From: Pseudomonas ovata
GTDB taxonomy: Bacteria; Pseudomonadota; Gammaproteobacteria; Pseudomonadales; Pseudomonadaceae
NCBI RefSeq assembly: GCF_003131185.1
Contig: NZ_QFFU01000014.1
Span: forward strand, 1-64,000
Reading direction: 5' to 3'
Length of the DNA stretch: 64,000 bases
Position numbers and translations under genes: made by a program. The notes below the pieces were generated by a model that saw only the letters and a program-made list of their open reading frames with translations, was not told the DNA's origin and did no database searches. Below are positions 33,970 to 42,848 of this stretch, piece by piece; position 1 is the first letter of the stretch; every line of letters begins with the position of its first letter.

Positions 33970-35871
33970 TCAGGCGCCGATCACACCGCCGTCCTCGCGG
34001 GTGATGACCATGACCGAGGAGCGTGGCTTGCCGCCGGGCAGGTGCTCGGGGAAGGTCGAACCGCCGTTTTCGCCGGGGTGCTGCAGGCCGACGAACATCG
34101 TCTTGTAGTCCGGGGCGAAGCTGATGCCGGTGACTTCGCAGCCGACCGGGCCGACCATGAAACGGCGGATCTCGCCGCTGTGCGGGTCGGCGCAGAGCAT
34201 CTGATTGTTGCCCATGCCGGCAAAGTCACCCTTGTTGCTGGAGTCGCCGTCGGTCTGGATCCACAAGCGCCCGGCAGCGTCGAAGCTCAGGCCGTCGGGG
34301 CTGTTGAACAGGTTGGCGGCATTGATATTGGCCGAGCCGGCCTGCGGGGTGCCGGGGTGCACGACCGGGTTGCCGGCGACCACGAACAGGTCCCATTCGA
34401 AGCTCATGGCCGAGGCATTGTCGTCGGTCTCGCGCCAGCGCAGGATCTGGCCGTACTGGTTTTTCGCCCGTGGGTTGGGGCCGCCGACCGGTTGCCCGTC
34501 GTCGCCGCGCTTGATGTTGTTGGTCAGGGTGCAATACACCTGACCGTCCTTGGGGCTGACCACGATCCATTCCGGGCGGTCCATGCGCGTGGCCTTGACC
34601 ACACTGGCCGCCAGGCGGGCATGAATCAGCACTTCGGCCTGGTTGTTGAACCCGGCCGCCGCGTCCAGACCGTTCTTGCCGTGGGTCAGTTCGACCCAGC
34701 GTCCCTGGCCCTTGGGGCGGTCAGGGTTGTTGTCGCCGCCATCGAACTGCGCCACATACAGCGTGCCGTGGTCGAGCAGGTCGCGGTTGGCCTTGGGGTT
34801 GGCGGTGTCGATCTTGTCGCGGCTGATGAACTTGTAGATGAACTCGCCGCGTTCGTCGTCGCCCATGTACACCACGGCGCGCCCGCCCTTGGTCTGGGCC
34901 AGGGCGGCGTTCTCGTGCTTGAAGCGGCCCAGTGCGGTGCGCTTGACCGGTGTGGATTTGGGATCGAACGGGTCGATTTCCACCACCCAGCCGTGGCGAT
35001 TGACCTCGTTGGGGTTCTTTGCCACGTCAAAGCGGGCATCAAACGGGTGCCAGCCGATCTCCTTGCTGGCCGCCACCACGCCGTAGCGTTTCAGGCCGGC
35101 ATCGAAGGCTTGCTGCGGGTCGCTGCTGCCGAAGCAATCGGTGAAGTTCTCTTCACACGTCAGGTAGGTGCCCCATGGGGTCTTGCCGTTGGCGCAGTTC
35201 TGGAACGTGCCCAAGGCATGGCGGCCGCTGCTGTCAGCGGCGGTCTTGAGCCAGTCGTGGCCGGCGGCCGGGCCGCTCAGGGTAATGGGCGTGTTGCCAT
35301 GGATACGCCGGTTGAAGCGTGAGCCCTGGACGAACTGCCACTGACCGTTCTGGCGTGCGATCTCGATCACCGAGACGCCCTCGGCGGCCAGCGCCTTGCG
35401 CACCTCTTCAAGCGACTGCGGCGCCTGGCCGTGTGCGTAGAGGTAGCGGTAGTTGGTGTATTCGTTGTTGATCGCCAGCAAGGCGCGGTCCGGATGACCA
35501 GGCATCGGGAACAGGCTCATGCCGTCGTTGTTGTCGCCGAACTGCACCTCCTGGGCTTCGGCGCTGCCATTGCCACTCGGGTCGAAGGCCGGTCCGTCAG
35601 CCTGCAGGGGCTGGCCCCAACTGATCAGCACCGAGGCGCGATAGCCCGGCGGCAGGCTGACGCTGTCGGCGGTGGCCGTGGCAATGCCGTCAAACCCCAG
35701 CAGGGTGCGGTTGGCCTCGCTGACGCCGGTGGCCAGGGCGGTACGGCTGAGCAGGTCACCGCCCAGAAACAGCGCCGCGCCGCACAGGGCACCAGCACCG
35801 ATGAAGCTGCGGCGGGTCAGGCCGACCAGGTTTTCCAGGTCGGTAGGCTGGTGTTCTTTTAATAGTTTCAT
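33970..35871 (-). CDS. phoX: PhoX-family phosphatase (DUF839), Tat-exported
   Basis: A 633-residue periplasmic or secreted alkaline phosphatase-like protein of the PhoX family, which in characterised members uses Ca/Fe cofactors. The N-terminus has a Tat signal: LTRRSFIGAGALCGAALFLGG with twin arginines at residues 20-21. Family signatures include GTYLTCEENFTDCFG, KRTALGRFKHENAAL, VVYMGDDERGEFIYKF and GNNQMLCADPHSGEIRRFMVGPVGCEVTGI. ATG 35871 directly precedes the Tat motif; the frame open to 36087 overlaps the neighbouring regulator gene. I found no convincing Pho box in the leader. Confidence 0.88.
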   Translation of the reverse strand: MKLLKEHQPTDLENLVGLTRRSFIGAGALCGAALFLGGDLLSRTALATGVSEANRTLLGFDGIATATADSVSLPPGYRASVLISWGQPLQADGPAFDPSGNGSAEAQEVQFGDNNDGMSLFPMPGHPDRALLAINNEYTNYRYLYAHGQAPQSLEEVRKALAAEGVSVIEIARQNGQWQFVQGSRFNRRIHGNTPITLSGPAAGHDWLKTAADSSGRHALGTFQNCANGKTPWGTYLTCEENFTDCFGSSDPQQAFDAGLKRYGVVAASKEIGWHPFDARFDVAKNPNEVNRHGWVVEIDPFDPKSTPVKRTALGRFKHENAALAQTKGGRAVVYMGDDERGEFIYKFISRDKIDTANPKANRDLLDHGTLYVAQFDGGDNNPDRPKGQGRWVELTHGKNGLDAAAGFNNQAEVLIHARLAASVVKATRMDRPEWIVVSPKDGQVYCTLTNNIKRGDDGQPVGGPNPRAKNQYGQILRWRETDDNASAMSFEWDLFVVAGNPVVHPGTPQAGSANINAANLFNSPDGLSFDAAGRLWIQTDGDSSNKGDFAGMGNNQMLCADPHSGEIRRFMVGPVGCEVTGISFAPDYKTMFVGLQHPGENGGSTFPEHLPGGKPRSSVMVITREDGGVIGA

Positions 35872-35953
35872 CGTCACGGCTCCCACGGATGTGGCAGCCA
35901 CATTAAGTGATCGTGATGACGAAATTGTGTCGGCGCGATGACATCCTGTGCGC

Positions 35954-36718
35954 TCAGACGACCGTGCCCAGCAACACATGTGAAGGCGCGAACTGCACCT
36001 GCACCGCGCTGCCGCCACCGAGTCCCAGCGCCGCGAGCTGTCCGGGCATGGCCTGCGCGCACAGGGTCTGGCCGTTGGGCAGTGCAATGCGCACTTCGCA
36101 GGGACCGTGTTCGGCGTCCAGCAGGGTGTCGATCTTGCCGTACAGGCTGTTGTGGTCCGGGCAGGGGGGCTGGTCCGCCGGCAGCAGTTGCAGCCAGCCG
36201 GCCTTGATCAGCGCGACCACTTCTACCTCTGGCTCAAGGTCCAGGCGCAGGCGGCTGTCATGGGTGATCTGTGCGTCGATCAACTGCCCGCCGGCCAGCG
36301 CCAGGTGCACCGTGTCGTTGTTGCCCTGGCGGGTAATGCGCTGGATGCGCCCGAGCAACTGATTGCGCGCACTGGTGCGCAGGGTCAGGCGGCTGAGCAG
36401 GTCGAAGTCGGCATCGCTTTCGGCCGCGTCCAGCACCTGGGCCTGCAGGGCTTGCAGGCGCTGATAGAGGCGCAGGACACGTTCGCCCTCGGTCGACAGG
36501 TTGGCGCCGCCACCGCCGCGCCCGCCGACGCTGCGCTCGACCAGCGGGCGCTGCGCCAGGTTATTGAGCTCGTCGATGGCGTCCCAGGCGGCCTTGTAGC
36601 TCAGGCCTGCGCTTTTGGCGGCGCGGGTGATCGAGCCTTGCTCGGCAATGTGTTGCAGCAGGGCAAGGCGCTGCGGGCGGCGCACCATGTATTGGCTCAG
36701 TGAGGGCGGTAGCGGCAT
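35954..36718 (-). CDS. modE: ModE-type molybdate-responsive regulator
   Basis: A 254-residue regulator with a LysR-like winged-helix N-terminus (RLALLQHIAEQGSITRAAKSAGLSYKAAWDAIDELNN) and the Gly-rich turn GGRGGGGANLS characteristic of ModE. Two C-terminal molybdate-binding Mop/TOBE segments follow (SARNQLLGRIQRITRQGNNDTVHLALAGG and about 190-250). It normally represses modABC in the presence of molybdate. No mod transport genes are next to it, so it acts in trans here. Confidence 0.87.
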   Translation of the reverse strand: MPLPPSLSQYMVRRPQRLALLQHIAEQGSITRAAKSAGLSYKAAWDAIDELNNLAQRPLVERSVGGRGGGGANLSTEGERVLRLYQRLQALQAQVLDAAESDADFDLLSRLTLRTSARNQLLGRIQRITRQGNNDTVHLALAGGQLIDAQITHDSRLRLDLEPEVEVVALIKAGWLQLLPADQPPCPDHNSLYGKIDTLLDAEHGPCEVRIALPNGQTLCAQAMPGQLAALGLGGGSAVQVQFAPSHVLLGTVV

Positions 36719-36758
36719 GACGGGCAGTCGAGGAGGGATGATGCGCCTGAGTCTACCC

Positions 36759-37493
36759 TCAATCCTGCGGGGCGGGCGTGCGCGCCAGGCAGTAGATGTC
36801 GACCCGTCGCGCCCCGGCCTGGATCAGCAGGCGTGCCAGCGCCTGGGCGGTGGTGCCGGTGGTCAGCACATCGTCGACCACGGCCAGGTGCTGGTCGCGT
36901 ACGGCCGTGCTGTCGTGCACGGAGAAGGCGCCGGCCAGGTTGTGCTTGCGGGCCTTGGCATCCAGCCCTTGCTGCGATGGCGTTTCGCGTATACGCAGCA
37001 ATTGGCGTTCATCCACCGGTATCTGCAGCGTTTGTCCCAGCCAGCCGGCCAGCATCGCCGCCTGGTTGAAGCCGCGCTGGCGCAGGCGCAGACGGGCCAG
37101 TGGCACGGGCAACAAGGCGTCGGGACGCGGCAGGTCTTCATCGAAACGATGCTGCAGGTACTGCCCCATCAGGTCGGCGAGCAGGCGGCCCAACGGCCAT
37201 TGGCCCTGGTGCTTGAAGCGGGTGATCAGCCGGTCGACCACAAAGCGGTATTCCCACGGCGCAATCACCTGGCTGAAGGCCGGCGGCCGCAGGCGGCAAT
37301 CGATGCAGTGGCGATCAATGTCCGGCAGCGGCACGGCGCAGCACTGGCATTGGGCGCCCAGCCACGGCAGCTCGGCCTCACAGGGCACACACAAGGGCAG
37401 GTCGGTGTCGCTGGGCTCGTCACACAGCAAACAGAATCGTTTGTTTTTTAACCAGATGTAAACCTGATCATGTTCTCGTGGTTGACAAGGCAT
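36759..37493 (-). CDS. ComF family phosphoribosyltransferase-like protein
   Basis: A 244-residue ComF/GntX-family protein. The N-terminus has a zinc-ribbon-like set of cysteines (FCLLCDEP, LCVPCEAEL, CQCCAVPL, CIDCRLRP), followed by a type I PRTase domain with the PRPP loop LAVVDDVLTTGTT. Homologues take part in DNA uptake or use of exogenous DNA. AAGGA before ATG 37493 supports this start. Its first 13 codons contain the BirA-type operator of the divergent bio operon. Confidence 0.88.
   Translation of the reverse strand: MPCQPREHDQVYIWLKNKRFCLLCDEPSDTDLPLCVPCEAELPWLGAQCQCCAVPLPDIDRHCIDCRLRPPAFSQVIAPWEYRFVVDRLITRFKHQGQWPLGRLLADLMGQYLQHRFDEDLPRPDALLPVPLARLRLRQRGFNQAAMLAGWLGQTLQIPVDERQLLRIRETPSQQGLDAKARKHNLAGAFSVHDSTAVRDQHLAVVDDVLTTGTTAQALARLLIQAGARRVDIYCLARTPAPQD
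37456..37488. promoter_or_regulatory. BirA-type operator for the bio operon
   Basis: ATGTAAACC, a 15-base spacer, then GGTTGACAA. Each arm matches the proteobacterial BirA operator TTGTAAACC-N14/15-GGTTTACAA at eight of nine positions. It lies 118 bp before bioB, overlapping the first codons of the divergent comF gene. It predicts biotin-dependent repression. Confidence 0.8.
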
Positions 37494-37605
37494 GGCCGTT
37501 CCTTAACTATGCCGAAATTCAAGCCGAACAACCGCGTCGCGCCTGTGGTCTTTGCGCTCCTGTGCGGTGTTCTTCAACTGTCAGATTCCAACAAGGAGCC
37601 GCCCG

Positions 37606-38664
37606 ATGAGCGCCAGCACCACCGCTACCTTGCGTCACGACTGGACTTTAGCCGAGGTCAGGGCACTGTTTGTGCAGCCTTTCAATGACCTGTTGTTTCA
37701 GGCGCAGACGGTGCATCGCGCTCATTTCGACGCCAACCGCGTGCAGGTCTCGACCTTGCTGTCGATCAAGACCGGCGCCTGCCCCGAAGACTGCAAGTAC
37801 TGCCCGCAGTCGGGCCACTACAACACCGGCCTGGACAAGCAGAAGCTGCTTGAAGTGCAAAAGGTGCTGGAGGAAGCCGCCCGCGCCAAGGCCATCGGCT
37901 CCACACGGTTCTGCATGGGCGCGGCCTGGAAGCATCCGTCGGCCAAGGACATGCCCTACGTGCTGGAGATGGTCAAGGGCGTGAAGGCGCTGGGCCTGGA
38001 GACCTGCATGACCCTGGGCCGGCTCGATCAGGAGCAGACCGAGGCGCTGGCCTCGGCAGGCCTGGATTACTACAACCACAACCTTGATACGTCGCCGGAG
38101 TTCTACGGCAGCATCATCACGACCCGCACCTACAGCGAGCGGCTGCAGACCCTGGCGTATGTGCGTGAGTCGGGGATGAAGATCTGCTCGGGCGGCATCC
38201 TGGGCATGGGCGAGTCGCTCGACGACCGCGCCGGCCTGCTGATCCAGTTGGCCAACCTGCCCGAGCACCCCGAGTCGGTGCCGATCAACATGCTGGTCAA
38301 GGTCGCCGGCACGCCGCTGGAAAATGCCGAGGACGTCGACCCGTTCGACTTCATCCGCATGCTGGCCGTGGCGCGCATCCTGATGCCGCAATCGCATGTG
38401 CGGCTGTCGGCCGGTCGCGAAGCCATGAACGAGCAGATGCAGGCCCTGGCGTTCTTCGCCGGTGCCAACTCGATCTTCTACGGTGAAAAACTGCTGACCA
38501 CCGCCAACCCGCAGGCCGACAAGGACATGCTGCTGTTCAAGCGCCTGGGCATCCAGCCCGAGGCCGGGCAGGACCATGCCGATGACGTGCACCAGGCGGC
38601 CATCGAGCAGGCGCTGGTCGAGCAGCAAAGCAGTGCGATGTTCTACAACGCCGTTTCGGCCTGA
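37606..38664 (+). CDS. bioB: Biotin synthase
   Basis: Radical-SAM enzyme that inserts sulfur into dethiobiotin, the last step of biotin synthesis. The 352-residue protein has the CxxxCxxC cluster motif in [17 protein letters not shown] (C59, C63, C66) and the conserved [13 protein letters not shown] and [11 protein letters not shown] segments. ATG 37606 follows AAGGAG. It heads the bioBFHCD operon, with bioF starting 15 bp after its stop, and lies behind a BirA-type operator. Confidence 0.97.
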   Translation: MSASTTATLRHDWTLAEVRALFVQPFNDLLFQAQTVHRAHFDANRVQVSTLLSIKTGACPEDCKYCPQSGHYNTGLDKQKLLEVQKVLEEAARAKAIGSTRFCMGAAWKHPSAKDMPYVLEMVKGVKALGLETCMTLGRLDQEQTEALASAGLDYYNHNLDTSPEFYGSIITTRTYSERLQTLAYVRESGMKICSGGILGMGESLDDRAGLLIQLANLPEHPESVPINMLVKVAGTPLENAEDVDPFDFIRMLAVARILMPQSHVRLSAGREAMNEQMQALAFFAGANSIFYGEKLLTTANPQADKDMLLFKRLGIQPEAGQDHADDVHQAAIEQALVEQQSSAMFYNAVSA

Positions 38665-38679
38665 ACACGCGAGGTCAGC

Positions 38680-39870
38680 ATGGCTTTCGATCTTCAGGCG
38701 CGCCTCGAGGCCCGTCGCGCCGCCCAGTTGTACCGTCAGCGCCCGTTGCTGCAGAGCCCGCAAGGGCCGCTGGCGGTGGTCGACGGGCAGCCGTTGCTGA
38801 CCTTTTGCAACAACGATTACCTGGGGCTGGCCAACCATCCGCAGGTGGTGGCAGCCTGGCAGGCCGGCGCCGAGCGCTGGGGCGTGGGCGGCGGGGCATC
38901 ACACCTGGTGATCGGTCACAGCGGGCCGCACCATGACCTGGAGCTGGCGCTGGCCGAATTCACCGGGCGCCCACGGGCACTGTTGTTCTCCAATGGCTAC
39001 ATGGCCAACCTGGGCACGGTCACGGCGCTGGTCGGGCAGGGCGATACGGTGCTCGAAGACCGCCTCAACCATGCCTCGCTGCTCGATGCCGGCCTGCTCA
39101 GCGGCGCGCGCTTCAGCCGCTACCTGCACAACGATGCCGCCAGCCTGCAAAGCCGGCTGGCCAAGGCGGCGGGCGACAGCCTGGTGGTCACCGACGGGGT
39201 GTTCAGCATGGACGGCGACATCGCCGACCTGCCGGCCCTGGCCCGTACCGCAAAAAGCCGGGGCGCCTGGCTGATGGTCGACGATGCCCACGGTTTCGGT
39301 GCGCTGGGGGCCAACGGCGGCGGCAGTGTCGAGCACTTCGGCCTGGGCCTGGATGACGTGCCGGTGCTGATCGGCACCCTGGGCAAGGCCTTTGGTACGT
39401 CGGGAGCCTTTGTGGCCGGCAGCGACGACCTGATCGAGACGCTGATCCAGTTCGCCCGGCCCTACATCTACACCACCAGCCAACCGCCGGCGCTGGCCTG
39501 CGCGACGCTCAAGAGCCTTGAACTGCTGCGCAGCGAGTCGTGGCGGCGCGAGCATCTGGCCGCGCTGATCAGCCAGTTTCGCCACGGCGCCGGGCAGATC
39601 GGACTGCAGTTGATGGACAGTTTCACGCCCATCCAGCCGATCCTGATTGGCGATGCCGGGCGTGCTGTGCGCCTTTCGCAGCTGTTGCGCGAGCGTGGTC
39701 TGCTGGTGAGCGCGATCCGCCCGCCCACTGTGCCGGCCGGCAGCGCCCGCTTGCGGGTCACGCTGAGCGCCGCCCACACGCGCGAACAGGTTCAGCTACT
39801 GTTGGAGGCACTGGCGCAGTGCTGGCCACTGCTGGGTGTGGATGAATCGGTGGAGTCGACGCATGCGTAA
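38680..39870 (+). CDS. bioF: 8-amino-7-oxononanoate synthase
   Basis: PLP-dependent condensation of pimeloyl-ACP with L-alanine. The 396-residue protein has [48 protein letters not shown] and the PLP lysine K236 in [13 protein letters not shown]. Second gene of the biotin operon; its 3' end overlaps the bioH start by 8 bp. Confidence 0.97.
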   Translation: MAFDLQARLEARRAAQLYRQRPLLQSPQGPLAVVDGQPLLTFCNNDYLGLANHPQVVAAWQAGAERWGVGGGASHLVIGHSGPHHDLELALAEFTGRPRALLFSNGYMANLGTVTALVGQGDTVLEDRLNHASLLDAGLLSGARFSRYLHNDAASLQSRLAKAAGDSLVVTDGVFSMDGDIADLPALARTAKSRGAWLMVDDAHGFGALGANGGGSVEHFGLGLDDVPVLIGTLGKAFGTSGAFVAGSDDLIETLIQFARPYIYTTSQPPALACATLKSLELLRSESWRREHLAALISQFRHGAGQIGLQLMDSFTPIQPILIGDAGRAVRLSQLLRERGLLVSAIRPPTVPAGSARLRVTLSAAHTREQVQLLLEALAQCWPLLGVDESVESTHA

Positions 39871-40594
39871 TCGTCTGGTGCTGTTACCCGGCTGGGGCCT
39901 GGGTGTGTCGCCGCTGGAGCCCTTGGCCGCCGCCTTGCGTGAGCGGGATGCGCATCTGAAGGTCGAGATCGAGCCTTTGCCGCAACCGGGCACGCATGAT
40001 GTGCAGGCCTGGCTCGATGACCTGGACGCCCGGTTGCCAGAGAACACCTGGCTGGGCGGCTGGTCACTGGGCGGCATGCTCGCGGCCGAACTGGCCGCCC
40101 GGCGCGGCGAGCGTTGTTGCGGCTTGCTGACCCTGGCCAGCAACACCTGTTTTGTGCAGCGCGGTGCCTGGCCACAGGCCATGTCCGAGGCGGACTTTGC
40201 CGCGTTTCTGGCCGGCTGCGAGCAGGACCCGGTAGCAACCCTCAAGCGCTTCGGCCTGCTGTGCAGCCAGGGCGCTGAAGACCCGCGTGGGTTGTCGCGC
40301 CAGCTCGGCGCCGGCCTGCCGGTCGTAGCGCCGCAGGTGCTGCTCGATGGTTTGCGGGTGCTTGAACAACTCGACACCCGCCAGGCCTTGCAGGACTACC
40401 GTGGCCCCCAACTGCATGTGTTTGCCGGGCGCGATGCCCTGGTCCCGGCGCAGGTAGCCGTTGACTTGCTGGAACTGCTGCCGGATGTCGAAACGGGCCT
40501 GATCGAACAGGCCAGTCATGCCTTTATCCTGGAAAGCCCGCACAGTGTGGCGGCGACGATCCGGACTTTTCTATATGGAGCGGGTGATGACTGA
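39863..40594 (+). CDS. bioH: Pimeloyl-ACP methyl ester esterase
   Basis: Removes the methyl group from pimeloyl-ACP methyl ester, ending the BioC-started chain. The 243-residue alpha/beta hydrolase has nucleophile S68 in [10 protein letters not shown], an acid in [11 protein letters not shown] and a His in [13 protein letters not shown] 39863 overlaps the end of bioF; the longer frame from 39836 is unlikely. It overlaps bioC by 8 bp. Having bioH inside the operon matches other pseudomonads. Confidence 0.94.
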   Translation: MRNRLVLLPGWGLGVSPLEPLAAALRERDAHLKVEIEPLPQPGTHDVQAWLDDLDARLPENTWLGGWSLGGMLAAELAARRGERCCGLLTLASNTCFVQRGAWPQAMSEADFAAFLAGCEQDPVATLKRFGLLCSQGAEDPRGLSRQLGAGLPVVAPQVLLDGLRVLEQLDTRQALQDYRGPQLHVFAGRDALVPAQVAVDLLELLPDVETGLIEQASHAFILESPHSVAATIRTFLYGAGDD

Positions 40595-41399
40595 TCTCTC
40601 TGGCATACCGCTGCCGGGCGGCTTGCCGGCCAAGCGGCAGGTGGCGGCGTCGTTTTCCCGCGCAGCGGCCAGCTACGACAGCGTGGCCGACTTGCAGCGT
40701 GCGGTGGGTCAGCATCTGTTGGCACAACTGCCGGCTGATCTGAACCCGGCGCGCTGGCTGGACCTGGGCTGTGGCACCGGGCATTTCAGCCGCGTGCTGG
40801 GGCCGCGTTTCGCCGCGGCACAAGGCCTGGCGCTGGACCTGGCCGAAGGCATGCTGCGCCACGCGCAACCGCAGGGCGGGGCGCAGCATTTCGTGGCCGG
40901 TGATGCCGAGAGCCTGCCGTTGCAGGACCAGTGCCTGGACCTGGTGTTTTCCAGCCTGGCGGTGCAGTGGTGTGCCCATTTTGCCGCCGTACTCAACGAG
41001 GCGCGTCGGGTCTTGCGCCCGGGTGGCGTGTTTGCCTTCTCCAGCCTGTGTGTCGGTACGCTGGATGAGTTGCGTCGCAGTTGGCAGCAGGTCGACGGCC
41101 GGGTGCATGTCAATCGCTTCCGTGAACCGCAGGCTTATCGGCAACTGTCCGAAGCCTGCGGACTGCGTATCCGCAGCCTGGAGGTGCGCCCGCATGTGCT
41201 GCATTACCCCGATGTGCGCAGCCTGACCCACGAACTCAAGGCCCTGGGGGCACACAACCTCAATCCGGGGCGGGCCACCGGCCTGACCGGCCGCGAGCGT
41301 ATTCGCACGCTGGTGCAGGCGTATGAAGCCTTTCGCCAACCGCAGGGTTTGCCGGCCACTTATCAGGCGATCTATGTCGTGCTGGAAAAACAGTCATGA
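40587..41399 (+). CDS. bioC: Malonyl-ACP O-methyltransferase
   Basis: SAM-dependent methylation of malonyl-ACP that disguises it as a fatty-acid primer, starting pimelate synthesis. The 270-residue protein has motif [15 protein letters not shown] (about residues 58-71) and [10 protein letters not shown] characteristic of BioC. ATG 40587 overlaps the bioH stop. The stop overlaps bioD by 4 bp (ATGA). Confidence 0.95.
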   Translation: MTDLSGIPLPGGLPAKRQVAASFSRAAASYDSVADLQRAVGQHLLAQLPADLNPARWLDLGCGTGHFSRVLGPRFAAAQGLALDLAEGMLRHAQPQGGAQHFVAGDAESLPLQDQCLDLVFSSLAVQWCAHFAAVLNEARRVLRPGGVFAFSSLCVGTLDELRRSWQQVDGRVHVNRFREPQAYRQLSEACGLRIRSLEVRPHVLHYPDVRSLTHELKALGAHNLNPGRATGLTGRERIRTLVQAYEAFRQPQGLPATYQAIYVVLEKQS

Positions 41400-42085
41400 G
41401 CGCTGCCTTTTTCATTGCCGGGACCGACACCGACATCGGCAAGACCACCGTGGCCGCCGGCCTGCTGTACGCGGCCCGGCGGGCGGGCCTGAGTACGGCG
41501 GCCGGCAAGCCGGTGGCCTCCGGCTGCGAGCCGACCGCCAACGGGCTGCGCAACGCCGACGCGCTGGCCTTGCTGGCGCAGTGCACCACGGCGTTGACCT
41601 ATGAAGAGGTCAATCCCTTTGCCCTGGCGCCGGCCATTGCCCCGCACCTGGCCGCGCGGGAAGCCGGGCTGGACCTGGGCGTGGCCAATCTGCTGGCGCC
41701 GATGCAGCGCCTGCTGGCGCGTCAGGCCGGTTTTACCCTGATCGAGGGCGCGGGTGGCTGGCGGGTGCCGCTCAGTGGCGACGAGCATCTGTCTGATCTG
41801 GCGATTGCCCTGCAGTTGCCGGTCGTCCTGGTGGTCGGCGTGCGCCTGGGCTGCATCAGTCATGCGCTGCTGACGGCCGAGGCGATTGCCCGCGACGGCC
41901 TGGTGCTGGCCGGCTGGGTGGCCAATATCGTCGATGCCCAGACCTCGCGGCTTGAGGCCAACCTGGCAACCTTGACCGAACAATTGCCGGCCCCTTGCCT
42001 GGGACAGGTGCCGCGACTGTTACAGCCTGTTGCTGAAAGCGTGGCCCAATACCTAACGGTTGCGCCGCTGCTGGCGCTCAGGTGA
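41396..42085 (+). CDS. bioD: Dethiobiotin synthetase
   Basis: ATP-dependent closure of the ureido ring from 7,8-diaminononanoate. The 229-residue protein has P-loop [14 protein letters not shown] (about residues 9-22), [22 protein letters not shown] and GWVANIVD. It ends the bioBFHCD operon. bioA is not in this window, as expected for pseudomonads. Confidence 0.96.
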   Translation: MSAAFFIAGTDTDIGKTTVAAGLLYAARRAGLSTAAGKPVASGCEPTANGLRNADALALLAQCTTALTYEEVNPFALAPAIAPHLAAREAGLDLGVANLLAPMQRLLARQAGFTLIEGAGGWRVPLSGDEHLSDLAIALQLPVVLVVGVRLGCISHALLTAEAIARDGLVLAGWVANIVDAQTSRLEANLATLTEQLPAPCLGQVPRLLQPVAESVAQYLTVAPLLALR

Positions 42086-42222
42086 CTGATATCAAAGGCG
42101 CTTTGCCGCTTGATCAAGATTCAGCCTATGGTCGGGCATGATGCCATTAGTCTTTTTGTTGGGCATTTTGCCGCTATCCCTGTTTCAATAGGCCTTGCTT
42201 CCTATGAGCTGAGGACTGGCTT

Positions 42223-42519
42223 ATGCAAATTTCCATGAACAACACGCTGTATCCAGGCCTGAGCGCAATCCAGGTCGGGCAGAACCGTGTCGATCAGGCG
42301 GCCTCTCAGATCGCCAGTAACAGCATCGAAGTGTCTGGCCGCAGCCAGTCCTCCGACTTCCAGCTGGAAAACCTGCGTTCGGTCGACCGCAGCCAGCGTT
42401 CCGACCTGCCGGCCAACATCGTTGAGCTGGAAGCTGGCAAGTTCCAGGTCGAGGCAGGCGTCGCGGCACAGCGCGCCAGCAGTGAAGCGCTCGGTACGCT
42501 GATTGACACCTACGCCTGA
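42223..42519 (+). CDS. Small protein resembling flagellar rod/hook N-terminal segments
   Basis: A 98-residue protein: MQISMNNTLYPGLSAIQVGQNRVDQAASQIASNSIEV, then a helical region rich in Ser/Gln/Arg ending in RASSEALGTLIDTYA. The pattern of an N-terminal amphipathic helix with QAASQIASNS and a C-terminal helix ending LID-Y resembles the paired terminal helices of flagellar rod and hook proteins, but it is much shorter. GAGGA lies before the ATG. It stands alone between bioD and fadE and is followed by a hairpin terminator. The function is unknown to me. Confidence 0.72.
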   Translation: MQISMNNTLYPGLSAIQVGQNRVDQAASQIASNSIEVSGRSQSSDFQLENLRSVDRSQRSDLPANIVELEAGKFQVEAGVAAQRASSEALGTLIDTYA

Positions 42520-42543
42520 TTCCTTCAGGTGGCTTTACCTCTG

Positions 42544-42575
42544 ACGCCGTGCCCTTGAGCACGGCGTTGTCGTTT
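42544..42575 (+). terminator. Terminator after the small flagellar-like gene
   Basis: A perfect 9-bp stem ACGCCGTGC / GCACGGCGT with loop CCTTGA, followed by TGTCGTTT. It lies 25 bp after the stop codon. Confidence 0.72.
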
Positions 42576-42739
42576 CTGCGCGTAGCGCTGTTTCAGTGCC
42601 GCAACCGGCGGCCCCTCGACTAGACTCTTTCAATAACCTCTGCTCTGGCCTCAGGCCACGGCCTGTAAGGCCTTGCGCCGGTTCGGGACCAGCGGTGGGC
42701 AATGCGCTATTGACAAGGTCCGGGTGTAAACGTAAGTTT

Positions 42740-42753
42740 CAAACATCTGTTTG
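42740..42753. promoter_or_regulatory. PsrA-type operator upstream of the first fadE-like gene
   Basis: CAAACATCTGTTTG fits the Pseudomonas PsrA consensus (C/G)AAAC-N2-4-GTTT(G/C) exactly, within the longer palindrome TCAAACA-TC-TGTTTGA. It lies about 95 bp before the acyl-CoA dehydrogenase start. PsrA is a fatty-acid-responsive repressor, and control of the PA0506 homologue by PsrA is reported in P. aeruginosa. Confidence 0.78.
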
Positions 42754-42848
42754 ATCGGTAGGCGCAGTAAGCGCCAAAAGCGTTGAAAGTGTTCCCATCA
42801 CGACCGATCAGTCATTCATACGGGATTCACCAGCAGAGGTTACAAGCT

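Larger units (their letters stand above)
42520..42848. other. Intergenic region with terminator and fadE control site
   Basis: 329 bp. The left part holds the hairpin terminator at 42544-42567. The right part holds the PsrA-type palindrome at 42740-42753 and the leader of the acyl-CoA dehydrogenase gene. No additional coding frame with a ribosome binding site was found. Confidence 0.65.

Noticed and set aside
35872-35953. Pho box upstream of phoX
   Set aside because: TCGTCATCACGATCAC resembles one half of a Pho box, but the second CTGTCAT-type repeat is not recognisable.
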